From: Elephas maximus indicus
Taxonomy: Eukaryota; Chordata; Mammalia; Proboscidea; Elephantidae
Assembly: GCF_024166365.1 (NCBI RefSeq)
Contig: NC_064820.1
Location: 85,326,001-85,390,000 of the forward strand
DNA: 64,000 bases
Direction: 5' to 3'
The position numbers and the translations under genes were made by a program. The first letter of the stretch is position 1, and each line of letters opens with the position of its first letter. Below the pieces are notes generated by a model, which worked only from the letters and a program-made list of their open reading frames with translations, was not told where the DNA came from and ran no database searches. This document shows, piece by piece, positions 24,259 through 35,258 of the stretch.

Positions 24259-24904
24259 AGAATGTGCTTGGAGCTCTCAAAAAGCCCTGCCCCAGAGAAC
24301 TGTCACTATTTGACTAACGTGGCAACTTCCTAAAATGCTCCATTCTCAGAGCTTATCTTTAGCGACAAGAGAGCTCACACTGTGAGAACAGCCCTACCCT
24401 CAAGGCATTTGACAAAAGGATCAGCAGCAATTGCTGCAGTTGCCTGAGGCAGCAATACCAGTTTTGGCTAATGAAAGTCTGATTACAAAAAAATTAACAG
24501 AATTTTAAAAAGTTAAAAGAAAAAAATGGACAATGATATTCCTAGGGAGATTTGAAAAGCTCAAACATATTCCTGGGAACCTAGAAAACCATGCACTATG
24601 CAAGGCCGTGTGTTTTCCCAGAAAGAGCTGAGGAGGCTGTAATCTCTCACCTCTGACTGAGCTGTTATTAATAAATAAATAAAATAAGGACACCATCTTT
24701 GTTTTGGGTTTAATGAAACCTCTTGGGGAGAGGGCAGGCTGAGAAGAAAGGAAGGCCCAGGACAGGGCCCTGAGGAACCTCAGCATTTAATGTTAATGGA
24801 GAAGAATTTTTAAAAGAACCTGGGAGAGAGTGACGAAGAATAGGGCAGAAAATCAGGGGAGGAAGTGCCACGGAAGACGAGAAAATAAAAGGAAAAAAAA
24901 ATCA

Positions 24905-25110
24905 CAATTCAGTGCCAGGCACTGTTCTCAGCCCTTACGATATCCTGTCTCATATGGTATATAATTCCAGTCCCCATGTAACATTTTAGGAAGCTGAGGC
25001 TCTGTGAGATTAGGTAAGTGGTCAATGTTGTGGTGCTAGTAAGTGGCCAAGCTGTGATTTGAACTCAGGTCATCTGCCTTCAAAGCTTGTTCTGGTCTGG
25101 ATGTCCAGAA
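24905..25110 (-). mobile_element. MIR SINE, antisense
   Basis: 'cagtgccaggcactgttctc', 'gaagctgaggctctgtgaga', 'ctagtaagtggccaagctgt' and 'gatttgaactcaggtcatct' follow the MIR consensus in antisense order. Confidence 0.75.
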
Positions 25111-25412
25111 TGGCCAAAGTATAAAATATTGCTGAGGGCACCAGGAAATAAAGATGGAAATTTGCCATTTGGATTTGTCAGCAAGAAGGTTGTTGTGGAA
25201 CTTTATGAAGTGGTGGGACAAGAAGGCAGATTCTAGTAGTCTGAAGAGTGAGTAGGAATGAGGAAATGGAAATAGTGTTCAGCAATTTGCCTGGAAATGG
25301 GAAAATAGTGAGATATGTTTAAATAGTGAGATATAGATAGTAAATAGGTCTGATCTTCAAGGAAGTGAAAAGGCCTGGCATTCTAGGCCCAGAGGAGAGA
25401 AGGAAGAAAGAT

Positions 25413-25826
25413 TGTTACCGGATTGGGGTCCATGCCCTGGAGCAGTTACTCCAAGTCAGAAATAGAGAGAAAACTTATTAGGAGGTGACACCAACAGAGG
25501 CCACAACAGCAATGCAAATTTTTACGTCAGAGCTTATATATCATTTTGGTAAGGATTACCCAATGTTTTTAAACACATAGCCCACAGATGGTCATATACA
25601 TCACAAAACAACTCCCAGAAACTCTTTAATTAATCTACAGATATACATATCGGACATCTGGACTCTAATCTGTATGTTTGTAACAGGCTGAAAAAACTTA
25701 CCTAAGAAACTCTTGGCTAGTGGAACTGGCCTGCTAAGTTCAGTCCACTGTGACTGAGATAAGAAGCAAGCAAGAAAGTTGCAGATCAAAAGCGCCAGGC
25801 AGCCTTCCTAGCTGCCATCTTGCAGG
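25413..25826 (-). mobile_element. Possible ERV-type solo LTR, antisense
   Basis: On the minus strand the end reads 'ctaataagttttctctctat' (AATAAG as poly(A) signal), then 'gggcatggaccccaatccgg' and taaCA at 25413. The start is probably near 'tgcaagatggcagctagg' (about 25824). LTR-like by layout; no coding sequence. Confidence 0.4.
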
Positions 25827-26594
25827 CTGAAAAAAAAAAAAAAGAGAACAAAGAAGAGGAGGGACACCAAGGCCACAGAAGCCAAAAGGGCTTCACAGCC
25901 CTTTGGAAAGAGATCAGTGCAGCTGGTACAGTAAAAAAAAAATGCTTATAGATCACTTAGAGCATCATTATGGCATTAGTTATGTCAAGCTCTCAATCAC
26001 CCATTTTGAAAAGGAGAAAAAAATGTCTTGAGGTATTAGGGTCAAAGGATGGAGGGGATGCTAGCCCTGATAGCCAAGAAAACTGAAAGTTTTTAATCTT
26101 ATTCTTGGATTGATCTCATTGTTTGTTATTTTTGCTTTAGAGATTGAAGCTTATCTTTAGCAGTTAAGGACCAAGGCAGAATTGATGATCAAGAGGCCTC
26201 ATGGTAAAGAAAGATTATTTACATCACTCAAGTCCTTCTGCAATTCTTTTAATGTAGTTACATAACCATTGGTCTTATTAATTACCATAAAAGCACGTCG
26301 ATATCAGGTTTATAGCATGCCACCTTTATAATTTGTCTTCAGAGACTCCCAAAAATTCTGACACACTTTATGCAGGAGATTAAATGAAAAATGGGGACAT
26401 GACTCTACTGGTTCACAAGCATGGCTGCGTATTGAAATCTACTGGGGAGTTTAAAAAGTACTGATGCCTGAGTTCCAATCTATAAACTGTATTCAAATTT
26501 TAAGTATGCCAATAGTGTCCTTTATAGATAGTTTTCTCCAGTTAAGGATCCAGTCCAGGATCACACATTGCATTTAGTTGTCATGTCTCTTTGG
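25827..26594. other. No gene recognised
   Basis: Starts with an A run (25830-25843). The remainder shows no repeat or coding signal that I can name. Confidence 0.5.
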
Positions 26595-26698
26595 ATAGAT
26601 GGATGGATGGATGGATGGAGGGAGGGAGGGAGGGAGGGAGGGAGGGAGGGAGGGAGGGGTGGGTGGGTGGGTGGGTGGGTGGATGGATGGATAGACAG
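26595..26698 (+). repeat. Compound tetranucleotide microsatellite
   Basis: (GGAT)n passes into (GGGA)n, then (GGGT)n and back to (GGAT)n and (GACA)n. It abuts the RTE 3' tail complement. Confidence 0.95.
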
Positions 26699-27150
26699 AC
26701 AGCTGTTGTCAAGTTGACTTCAACTCATGGTGATCTTATGTACAATGGAATGAAATATTGCCCAGTCCTGAATCATCCTCACATCACCAGCATATTCGAG
26801 TCCATCGTTGCAGCTATGATGCCAATCCATCTCACTGGGGGGTCTCCCTTGCCCTTGCTGGCCATCTGCTTCACCAAACCTCATGTCCTCCTCCAGCAAT
26901 TGATGTCTTTTGATGCATCCAAATCAAGTGAACTGAAAAATGTTCTGTTGTGATCCATAAGATTTTCATTGGCTAAGTTTCAGAAGTAGATTTCCAGGCC
27001 TTTCTTCCTAGTCTGTCTTAAGCTGGGTGCTCCACTGAAACCTGCCCACCATGGGTGACCTTGCTGGTATTTGAAATACTGGTGACATAATTTCTAGTAT
27101 CACAGCAATATGCAAGCCACTACACTGTGACAAACTGACAGATGGGCTTG
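26699..27150 (-). mobile_element. RTE/AfroSINE-type 3' region, antisense
   Basis: 'gctgttgtcaagttgacttc' is the complement of the RTE/AfroSINE shared 3' tail. It is followed by 'ccagcatattcgagtccatc' and 'atgccaatccatctcactgg', the complement of the RTE 3' region also seen at 50.2 kb, then 'gtagatttccaggcctttct' typical of a longer SINE-like afrotherian repeat. A GGAT/GGGA microsatellite abuts the tail. Confidence 0.6.
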
Positions 27151-27154
27151 TCTA

Positions 27155-27420
27155 TTTACATTTAATGTAATTACTGATAAGGTAGGATTTACATCTGCCA
27201 TTTTGCTCTTAGTTTTCTATATGTCTCTTTTGTTCCTCTATTCCTCCATTATTGCCTTCTTTTATGTTAAATAAAATTTTTCTAGTACACCATTTAAGTT
27301 CCCTTGTTATTTCTTTTACTGTATCTTTTTGAAATATTTTCTAGCATTTGCCCCTAGGATTACAACTGACATTTTAATTTAAAATAATCTAGTTTGAATT
27401 AATACCAACTTGAATCTGTT
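27155..27420 (-). mobile_element. Old L1M fragment near the ORF2 start
   Basis: 'tttacatttaatgtaattac' followed by 'gtaggatttacatctgccat' is typical of the complement of an L1M ORF2 endonuclease start. About 265 bases, no open frame. Confidence 0.55.
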
Positions 27421-27424
27421 TGGA

Positions 27425-27830
27425 CCTGGAACTATGGCACAAGTGACACTGTATGACTTCTGAAGCTAGGTTATAAATGGCAATGACAATACACCTGATT
27501 CTATTGGGGCACTTGCTCTTAGACCCCAGGCGCCATGCTGTGAGGAAGCCCAAGCAGCTCATGCAGAGTCCCACATGGTGAGAAATTGAGATATCCAGTC
27601 CTCCATAGCTTAGCTGAACTACTAGCTGACAGCCGGCACCTACTTGCCAGTCATGTGAGTGACCCACTCAATATGCCTTAGCTGATGCTACATGGAGCAG
27701 AAGTGAGAGGTTCCTACTGAGCCTTGCTCAAATCAGATTTGTGATTAAAAAAAAAAAAAATTGCTGTTGTTTAGATCCACTATGTTTTAGAGTGGCTTGT
27801 TACACAGTAATTGATAACAAATATATAGAA
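27425..27830 (+). mobile_element. MLT1-type LTR
   Basis: 'ccaagcagctcatgcagagt', 'acttgccagtcatgtgagtg' and the end 'ttgttacacagtaattgata' are typical of MLT1 LTRs. An A run at 27747-27760 may be a later change. Confidence 0.7.
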
Positions 27831-28164
27831 TGTTATTTTCACTATCAGTAACAGCAATAAAAAGACTCCAACTTTAATACATATAATTGGGAAAAAAATA
27901 TACTTGGGGGAAAAATCCTTTATAATTCATTCTTAACATTGCATTAAAAGAGTATCCCTAAAAAAAATAAAAAACAATAGTATTCCTAAGAATATCAATT
28001 AAGCAAAATAAACAGTCCAGTTCCAGTTATTGGCTGTTCCTAAAAATAGTGCATCATTTTTTACATTCACAGAATTTTAGATCTAGGCAAGATTCTGTCT
28101 TTAAGGGTATTTCATCAATTCTATCAGTCCAGACTACTTAAGTGAATTTTTACTGCATTCTCCA

Positions 28165-28300
28165 TAAACATCAAGTTGTAGAAAAAGTGCTGAACTTTGA
28201 GCCAAAAGACTTGAGTTCTTAGGTCTTATCACTTATGAGCAGCCTGATGTTGACTTCATGTCTCTAAAACCAGGTTTTAAACCTTTGAAAAGGGAATGAT
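28165..28300 (+). mobile_element. MIR SINE fragment
   Basis: 'aactttgagccaaaagactt', 'gagttcttaggtcttatcac' and 'ttatgagcagcctgatgttg' align with the MIR 5' half. Diverged. Confidence 0.5.
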
Positions 28301-28317
28301 GTTGGCAGTGTTGCACA

Positions 28318-28830
28318 GTGAAATGAATATCAGTCTCCAAGGCAGGAGGCTTAGGCTCTCACCCCAGCTGTCCTCCTAACTAGCTGTAACTTTGGACCAG
28401 AGCTTTGAACGACTTCGAACCAGTTCAGTCAAGGCCGCCAAGTGAAACTGGAAGAGATTCAAATTTTTACAGTTTGGGTAATCCGGAAGGATAAGCAAAA
28501 TAGGAGAAATTGCAGGTCGAAGCCCTGGACTGGAAGACTCAGAAGAGGCATAGTGGGCCCTTTCAAGGAGACGGATGCATGAGACTGGACTATTGGCAGG
28601 GGTGTGGAGAGTGACACACATTCAAAGAGGTGCCATAGGCTCAGAATCTGAAGGGCAAGAGATTTAGTTGCTATACAAGGTACGTTGCTCTTGTTTTCTA
28701 AGAGGGAGATTAGATTTCTAGCAGGGCTGCGACCTATAAGAACCAGTTCGAAGCCCTGTTTTGGACAAGTCATTTAGCAACGTCAATCCTCAGTTATGGG
28801 GAAAAAAAAATGTTGACGATACTATCTCTA
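28318..28830 (+). mobile_element. MIR SINE split by a hAT element
   Basis: The left part (28318-28397, 'ctcaccccagctgtcctcct', 'aactagctgtaactttggac') and right part (28767-28830, 'aagtcatttagcaacgtcaa', 'tcctcagttatgg') join into continuous MIR once the 28398-28758 element is removed. Confidence 0.7.
28398..28758. mobile_element. hAT-type non-autonomous element inside a MIR
   Basis: 361 bases, with ends CAGAGCTTTGAACGACTTCG and, on the other strand, CAGGGCTTCGAACTGGTTC. It is flanked by an 8-base duplication with one mismatch (ctttggac 28390-28397, ttttggac 28759-28766). Removing it and one duplicate restores continuous MIR text (gtaactttggac + aagtcattta). No coding frame. Confidence 0.75.
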
Positions 28831-29311
28831 AGGTTCCACCCATTCTAGAGTTCAGATATGCCCCCCCCCCAAAAAAAACACTAATATAGTTGCATAATAA
28901 TTTTTAAAAGCCCACAGCACCACCTGGTGGTCAAAGAGAAGAGGTTGTTTGAGTAAAAATTTCACATTTTCAGGTAATTTGCACTCTAAATTGACTACAT
29001 ACTACATCTAAATGCAATCATACAAGTTATAATGGTTAAAATCACACCCTACATAGTGTCCCTTGTTAATATAACGGCTATTATTTTTTGAGTTAAAAAA
29101 TAAACAGTTGCACGAAAGAAAAATATAATCAAACCAAACAATTTCAATCATTAAAATTATTCATACACATCTAGCAACAAAAACAAATGATAGTATTGAA
29201 TTATAAACCAAAGAATAAAAGAAATACCTGAGTCCTAACTGATGTAATAGGAATCCTGGTGGTGGTGCACTGGGCTGCTATCCCACTGGTCAGTGGTTTG
29301 AGCCCATCAGC

Positions 29312-29927
29312 TGACAGGGCATTGGACAATACAAGATGGATCCTGCCCCAGAGGACTCTGGGAGAGAACTAGGGTACCTTATTGAGTGGTGACCTGAGCC
29401 GGGAAAAAACACATCAAACGCCTGATTTCACCGTATCTTCAGTTGGAACCCATTACCTAGGACAAAAACAACTCCATCCATCATAATCAGGTATGTTTTT
29501 TCCTAGGTCCCTTGCAAATATCTTTGCAAGCAGGCACCAAGTATATAAACCCCCACCACGCACTGCAGTGTGACCCTCTACCTGGGTGACTCAGTGCATT
29601 GTTGTCCTTCGTGGGAATCTTGGTATCGACGACCTCTGTCTGTAAGTACCCAGTGCTGTGAAGTCGATTCTGACTCATAGCGACCCTATAGGACAGAGTA
29701 GAACTGCCCCATGGAGTTTCCAAGGAGCGCCTGGCGGATTTGAACTGACGACCCTTTATTTAGCAGCCGTAGTACTTAACCACTACACCACCAGGGTTTC
29801 CGTCTGTAAGTAGTTCCCTAATAAAAGCTAGATCTGATCTATCTGGCTTTTTTTGCCTCTTTTTTCGGAATCTGACCTGTGCCCCTCAGAGCTACTGCTA
29901 TGGCTGATGCAGTGGGGCGTGGCACCA
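29312..29927 (+). mobile_element. Endogenous retrovirus-type solo LTR, split by an AfroSINE
   Basis: Begins TGacagggcattgg and ends ggcaCCA, about 450 bases after removing the inner SINE. It has a TATA-like 'gtatataaacc' at 29550 and the poly(A) signal AATAAA at 29820. It splits an AfroSINE whose 5' part is at 29247-29311 and 3' part at 29928-30062. Flanks 'tcagc' and 'gtagc' may be a worn target duplication. No viral coding sequence is present. Confidence 0.6.
29649..29801 (-). mobile_element. AfroSINE inside the LTR
   Basis: Full-length antisense copy with the exact 11-base duplication gtctgtaagta at 29638-29648 and 29802-29812. Confidence 0.93.
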
Positions 29928-30084
29928 GTAGCTCTGAGAAAGATGTGGCAATCTGCTTCCAGAAAGCCTTTAGCCTTGGAAACCCCATGGGCAGTCCTAC
30001 TCTGTCCTATAGGGTTGCTATGAGTTGGTGTCGACTTGGTGGTACACAGCAACAACAACAATTGATATAGACAAATAGTGAACG

Positions 30085-30235
30085 CTTTGCTGTCGAGTCA
30101 ATTCTGACTCATAGCGACCCTATAGGACAGAGTAGAATTGTCCCATAAGGTTTCCAAGGAGCAGCTGGTGGATTCCAACTGCCCATCCTTTTGGATAGCA
30201 GCCGAACACTTAACCACTGAGACACCAGGATTCCA
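30085..30235 (-). mobile_element. AfroSINE, antisense
   Basis: 'tttgctgtcgagtcaattct' to 'ccactgagacaccaggattc'. Full length. Confidence 0.88.
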
Positions 30236-30469
30236 AATAAATAGAATAAATAATGGGAGAAAAGACCCCTCTTCTTAGCAGAATAATTCCAATTAATAAA
30301 CATAAAAGGAATAAAAGAAATAGAAAATCACCATTAGAACACCACTGTAACAGTTGTGCAGGCAAAAATCTACTGATAGATACTCAAGTCAGTAGGCAGA
30401 AGTTTGAGGAGAAACAGCGTATGTCTGAAGATGTTTATTGATTATAAAAGGGAAGATAGTAACTTTACA

Positions 30470-30990
30470 GTGGATAAATCCAGCAGACACCATCTTAACA
30501 AAGTGATGGAGGTTAACATCTCCAGAAATAAAACATATTAACATCATGTATCCTTTGATATGGTGCATTGAGAAGGATACAGCACCTCTGTGGTATTCTT
30601 CTCAGAAATGTATAACCGCAGTCTAAAATGATAAAACATCAGACAAACACAGAGGGAAAGTCTATGAAATAACTGACCAATACTCTTCAAAAGTGTCATG
30701 GAAAACAAGCAAAGATTGAGATCTGTCACAGATTAAAGGAGACTAAGGAGACATGAAAACTAAATGCCTCAAATAAGAATAGGACATTAGTGGAAACTCT
30801 GGCAAAGTCCCTATCAAATCTGCAGTTTAATTAATAGTATTGTTCCAGTGTTAGGTTTATCATTGTACTCTGGTTACACAAGACATTACTATTACGGAAG
30901 GCTGGGTGAAAGGTATACAGGAACTCTCTGTACCATTTTTGCAACTTTCCTTAAGTCTAAAATCACTTCAGAATAGAAAGTTAAAAAACT
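30470..30990 (+). mobile_element. Old L1M-type 3' UTR fragment
   Basis: 'gagatctgtcacagattaaa', 'actaaggagacatgaaaact', 'gggtgaaaggtatacaggaa' and the end 'tctaaaatcacttcagaata' match a common ancient L1 3' UTR pattern. Family assignment is by recognition only. Confidence 0.5.
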
Positions 30991-31277
30991 ATTAATGCAT
31001 AAAACAATGTTTTTTTTGTTTTTTGCTTCTGTGTTTCTGTACAAGTATCCAAGGTAGTGGCCGGTTGTAAAACACTCCAGAGGAAAGACAGCTAAATCGC
31101 AAAGCTTTTACGTAGAGGGAGAGAATATCTTTAATTTGGATAGAAAGCAGTGCTTTATGCTATTATTCTGTTTTACGCACAATGGGGTAGTTTTTGCTAT
31201 TTTTGTTGTCTTTGCCGAACTGACCTTCATTACTCAGTTTTTTATAAAAAAAACACCACAGTATGCCTTTGCAGAAC

Positions 31278-31710
31278 CATTCTCTGCCTGACTCAGTCCA
31301 TGATGGGTTATAGCTGGCCCACCCCCAAACTCCAGGGGTGGACACATGACCCAAGTCAGGCCAGTTAGTGCCTTCCTTGGCACTTCCCCTGGAACTACAA
31401 AGAAAGAGAAGTGTTCTTTCCTCTGGGGTTGTTAATTTTGTACGATATTAGCCTGGAGCTACCTGTGACCACCATATGGAGAGAAAATTCTGGAATGAAG
31501 CACACAGGCAGAAACAGTCTCAGAGATGGTGAGGCCAAGTCCTAGTTACATAACTTAGGGGCCTGAAACTAGCTACCCCTAGACTTCTAAGTTACAGGAG
31601 CCAATGCCTTCCCTCCCCAGTCCTGTCTTAGCTTTATTTGGTGTTAGCCAGTTTGAGCTCATTTCTGTCACTTGACCCCTAAAGAATCAGGAGTGACACA
31701 TTCAATATTT
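31278..31710 (+). repeat. Unclassified ancient interspersed repeat
   Basis: 'ggtggacacatgacccaagt', 'gatattagcctggagctacc' and the end 'ttctgtcacttgacccctaa' belong to a pattern I know as recurrent in mammalian genomes, but I cannot name the family. No coding frame. Confidence 0.35.
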
Positions 31711-31914
31711 TGATATTTATTTTGAAATGCAAACTTATAAAAGGGGGGAGCATAAGATTTTATATTTTTGACAAGGAAAACTGGTTTTAAAAAGAGAAAC
31801 TACGCAAAAGTTCACTGTCTAATAATTTTAAGAAACAGTTTTTTTGCTCTTCTTTTTGCACTTCCTTTTTTAAAAGTCATTAAGCTAGGGGAAACCTAGG
31901 AGATGGAAACTATA

Positions 31915-33670
31915 TAAGCCAGTTGCCCACCAGTCAATTCTGACTTATGGGACCCTATGTGTGTCAGAGTAGAACTGTTCTCCACAGAATTTTCTTTTTT
32001 TTTATTGTACTTTAGATGAAGGTTTACAGAACAAACTAGTTTCTCACTAAAGAGTTAGTACACATATTGTTTTATGTCATTGGTTAACAACCCCATGACA
32101 TGTCAACACTCTCCCTTCTCAACCTTGGGTTCCCTATTACCAGCTTTCCTGTCCCCTCCTGCTTCCTAGTCCTTGCCCCAGGGCTGGTGTGCCACTTCAA
32201 TCTTGTTTTATGGGCCTGTCCACCCTTTGGCTGAAGGGTGAACCTCAGGAGTGACTTCATTCCTGAGCTGACAGGGTGTCCAGGGGCCATACGCTCAGGG
32301 TTTATCCAGACTCTGTCAGGCCAGCAAGTTTGGTCTTTGTTTTTGGGTTAGAATTTTCTTCTACGTTTTTCTCCAGCTCTGCCTGGGACACTCTATTGTG
32401 ATCCCTGTCAGAGCAGTCGGTGGTGGTAGCCAGGCACCATCTAGTTGTAGTGGGCTCAGTCCAGTGGAGACCGTGGTAGATGTGGCCCATTAGTTCTTTG
32501 GACTAATTCTTTCCCTTGTATCTTTATTTTTCTTCATTCTTCCTTGCTAATGAAGGGGTAAGACCAGTGTAGTATCCTAGATGGCCACTCGCAGGCTTTT
32601 AAGACCCTAGACACTGCTTACCAAAGTAGAATGTAGAACGTTTTCCTTATGAACTATGTTATGCCAATTGAACTAGATGTCCCCTGAGACCATGGTCCCC
32701 ACAGCCCTCAACCCAGCAATTCGGTCCCTCAGGGAGTTTGGATGTGTCTATGGAGCTTCCATGACCTTGCCTTGTACAAGTTGTGCTGGCTTCCCCAGTA
32801 TTGTGTACTGTCTTACCCTTCACCAAAGTTACCACTTATCTATTGTCTATTTCCTGTTTTCCCATCCCCACCCCTCCCCTCCCTCGTAACCATCAAAGGT
32901 TGTTTCTTTTTGTGTGTAAACCTTTTCATCAGTTTTTATAGTAGTGGTCTCATACAATATTTGTCCTTTTGTGATTGACTTATTTCACTCAGCATAATGC
33001 CCTCCTGTCTCATCCATGTTGTGAGATGCTTCATAGATTCATGGTTGTTCTTTATCATTGCATAATACTCCATTGTGTATGTGTACCATCTTTTGATGGG
33101 CATCTAGGCTCTTTCTATCCCTTTGCTATTGTGAACAATGCTGCAATGAACACGGGTGTGCATATGACTATTCATGTGACAACTCTTATTTCTCTATGAT
33201 ATATTCCTAGGAGTGGGATTGCTGGGTCATATGATATTTCTATTTCTAGCTTTCTAAGGAAGCAACAGATCCTTTTCTAAAATGGTTGTATCATTTTGCG
33301 TTCCCACCAGCAGTGCATGAGTTCCTATCTCCCCACAGCCTTTCTAACATTTATTTCCTGTTTTTTTGATTCATGCCAGTAAAGCTGGGGTGAAACAGTA
33401 TCTCATTGTGGTTTTGATTTGCATTTGTCTAATGGCTACTGATTGCAAGCATTTCCTCATGTGTCTGTTTGCTGCTTGAATGTCGTCTTTGGTGAAGTGT
33501 ACGTTCATTTCCTTTGCCCATTTTTTAATTGGATTATTTGTCTTCCATAGAATTTTCAATGGCTGGTTTTTTGGAAGTAGATCACCAAACCTTTCTACCT
33601 CTGGGTGGACTTAAACACCCAGCCTTTCCGTTACCAGCTGAGCATGTTAACTTTACCACCCAGGGACTCC
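31915..33670 (-). mobile_element. AfroSINE-related repeat split by an L1
   Basis: The left part 31915-31994 (tail complement 'ccagtcaattctgacttatg') and the right part 33558-33670 ('gaagtagatcaccaaacctt' to 'taccacccagggactcc') belong to a longer, older AfroSINE form. The L1 at 31995-33544 separates them. Confidence 0.7.
31995..33544 (-). mobile_element. 5'-truncated antisense L1 (1.55 kb) inside a SINE
   Basis: Complement of an L1 3' UTR and ORF2 C-terminal end. Flanked by a 13-base duplication with one mismatch (ccaCagaattttc 31982-31994, ccaTagaattttc 33545-33557). The interrupted host is a SINE/RTE-tail copy at 31915-31994 and 33558-33670. Confidence 0.88.
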
Positions 33671-35258
33671 AGGTAGAAATTATAAAACAATCCTGATCTT
33701 TGTGTTTAACCTCCATAACTCTTCATGAGGATGGGGTCAACAAGAAAAGAGGAGCAGCCTGGGCGTCTCTCAGCACCTATATACATTTCAGCACCTACAG
33801 TATACTCAGATCTCAGTAAAATTAACATTTCTCTGAAATTTATTATATTTGTAAGGAAAAAGGAAATATTTAAATCCTGTTTTGATTAATCAAAAAAAAA
33901 AAAAAAATCCTCTTGATATATTGACCAAGCTACCACTAAACCAGTTTCCATAAAAATCAAAGAGAAGGATAATATTAGATTTATATTCAGAAGCATTAAT
34001 AAGCTGCAAGCATAAGAAGAAAATAGAGAATGCAGTTTCTTTTCAAGTATCCATGGAACACTTATGAAAATTGATAATCTATTAGGCCAAAAAGAAAATA
34101 TCAGTTTCAAAAGACAGAAATATACAGACATTTTCTGGTTTACAATGCAATAAAGCTAGAAACTAATTTGTCGTTAGGTGCTATTGAGTCATCCTTGACT
34201 CACAGTGACCCATGAGACGGAGTAGAACTTCCCCACAGAGTTTTTTTATTTTATTTTATTTTTATTGTACTTTAAGTGAAAGTTTACAAATCAGGTCAGT
34301 TTCTCACACAAAAGCTTATATGCACCTTGCTGCATACTCCCAATTGCTCTCCCCCTAATGAGACAGCCCGCTCCCTCCCTCCACTAACTCCTTTCGTGTC
34401 CGTTTCGCCAGCTTCTAACCCCCTCTACCCTCTCATCTCCCCTCCACAGAGGAGATGCCAACATAGTCTCAAGTGTCCACCTGATCCAAGATGCTCACTT
34501 TTCACCAGCGTCCCTCTCCAACACATTGTCCAGTCCAATCCACGTCTGAAGAGTTGGCTTTGGGAATGGTCCCTGTCCTGGGCCAATAGAATGTCTGGGG
34601 GCCATGACCACGGGGGTGCTTCTAGTCTTAGTCATACCATTAAGTCTGCTCTTTTTAGGAGAATTCGGGGTCTGTATCCCACTGCTCTCCTGCTCTCTCA
34701 GGGGTTCTCTGTTGTGTGCCCTGCCAGGGCAGTCATCAGTTGTAGCCGGGCACCATCTAGGTCATCTGGTCTCAGGCTGATGTAGTCTCTGGTTTATGTG
34801 GCCCTTTCTGTCTCTTGGGCTTGTAATTACCTTGTATCCTTGGTGTTCTTCATTCTCTTTTGCTCCAGGTGGGTTGAGACCAATTGATGCATCTTAGATG
34901 GCTGCTTGCTAACGTTTAAAACCCCAGACATCTCTCTCCAAAGTGGGATGCAGAATGTTTTCTTATTAGATTTTATTATGCCAATTGAATAAGATGTCCC
35001 CTGAAACCATGGTCCCCAAACCACTGCCGCTGCTATGCTGGCCTTCAAAGCATTCAGTTTATTCCAGAAACTTCTTTGCTTATGGTTTAGTCCAGTTGTA
35101 CTGACCTGTCCTGTACTGTGTGTTGTCTTTCCCGTCACCTAACGTAGTTCTTATCTACTATCTAATTAGTGAAAATTCCTCTCCCACTCTCCCTCCCTCC
35201 CCCATCTCATAACCATGAAAGAATATTTTCTTCTCTGTTTAAACCATTTCTTGAGTTC

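Larger units (their letters stand above)
22456..25330 (-). mobile_element. Ancient L2-type LINE fragments, interrupted
   Basis: Starts with (attc)n at 22456 and continues as 'cttgcctttgtagagcttat', 'ggaacagccagtgcaaagtc' (22760), 'taggcaattggatatatgga' (23300), 'cagggccctgaggaacctca' (24763) and 'gccatttggatttgtcagca' (25163). This is the order of a known L2-like 3' region read in antisense. AfroSINEs and a MIR interrupt it. The minus-strand frame at 22979-23542 lies inside and looks like chance. Confidence 0.5.
29247..30062 (+). mobile_element. AfroSINE split by an LTR
   Basis: The 5' part runs 29247-29311 ('ggaatcctggtggtggtgca') and the 3' part 29928-30062 ('gaaagatgtggcaatctgct' to 'gagttggtgtcgacttggtg', then acaacaacaac). 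The LTR at 29312-29927 lies between. Confidence 0.8.

Noticed and set aside
26591..26953. 120-codon frame rich in Gly/Arg/Trp repeats
   Set aside because: The first third is the translation of a tetranucleotide microsatellite and the rest is an antisense RTE 3' end.
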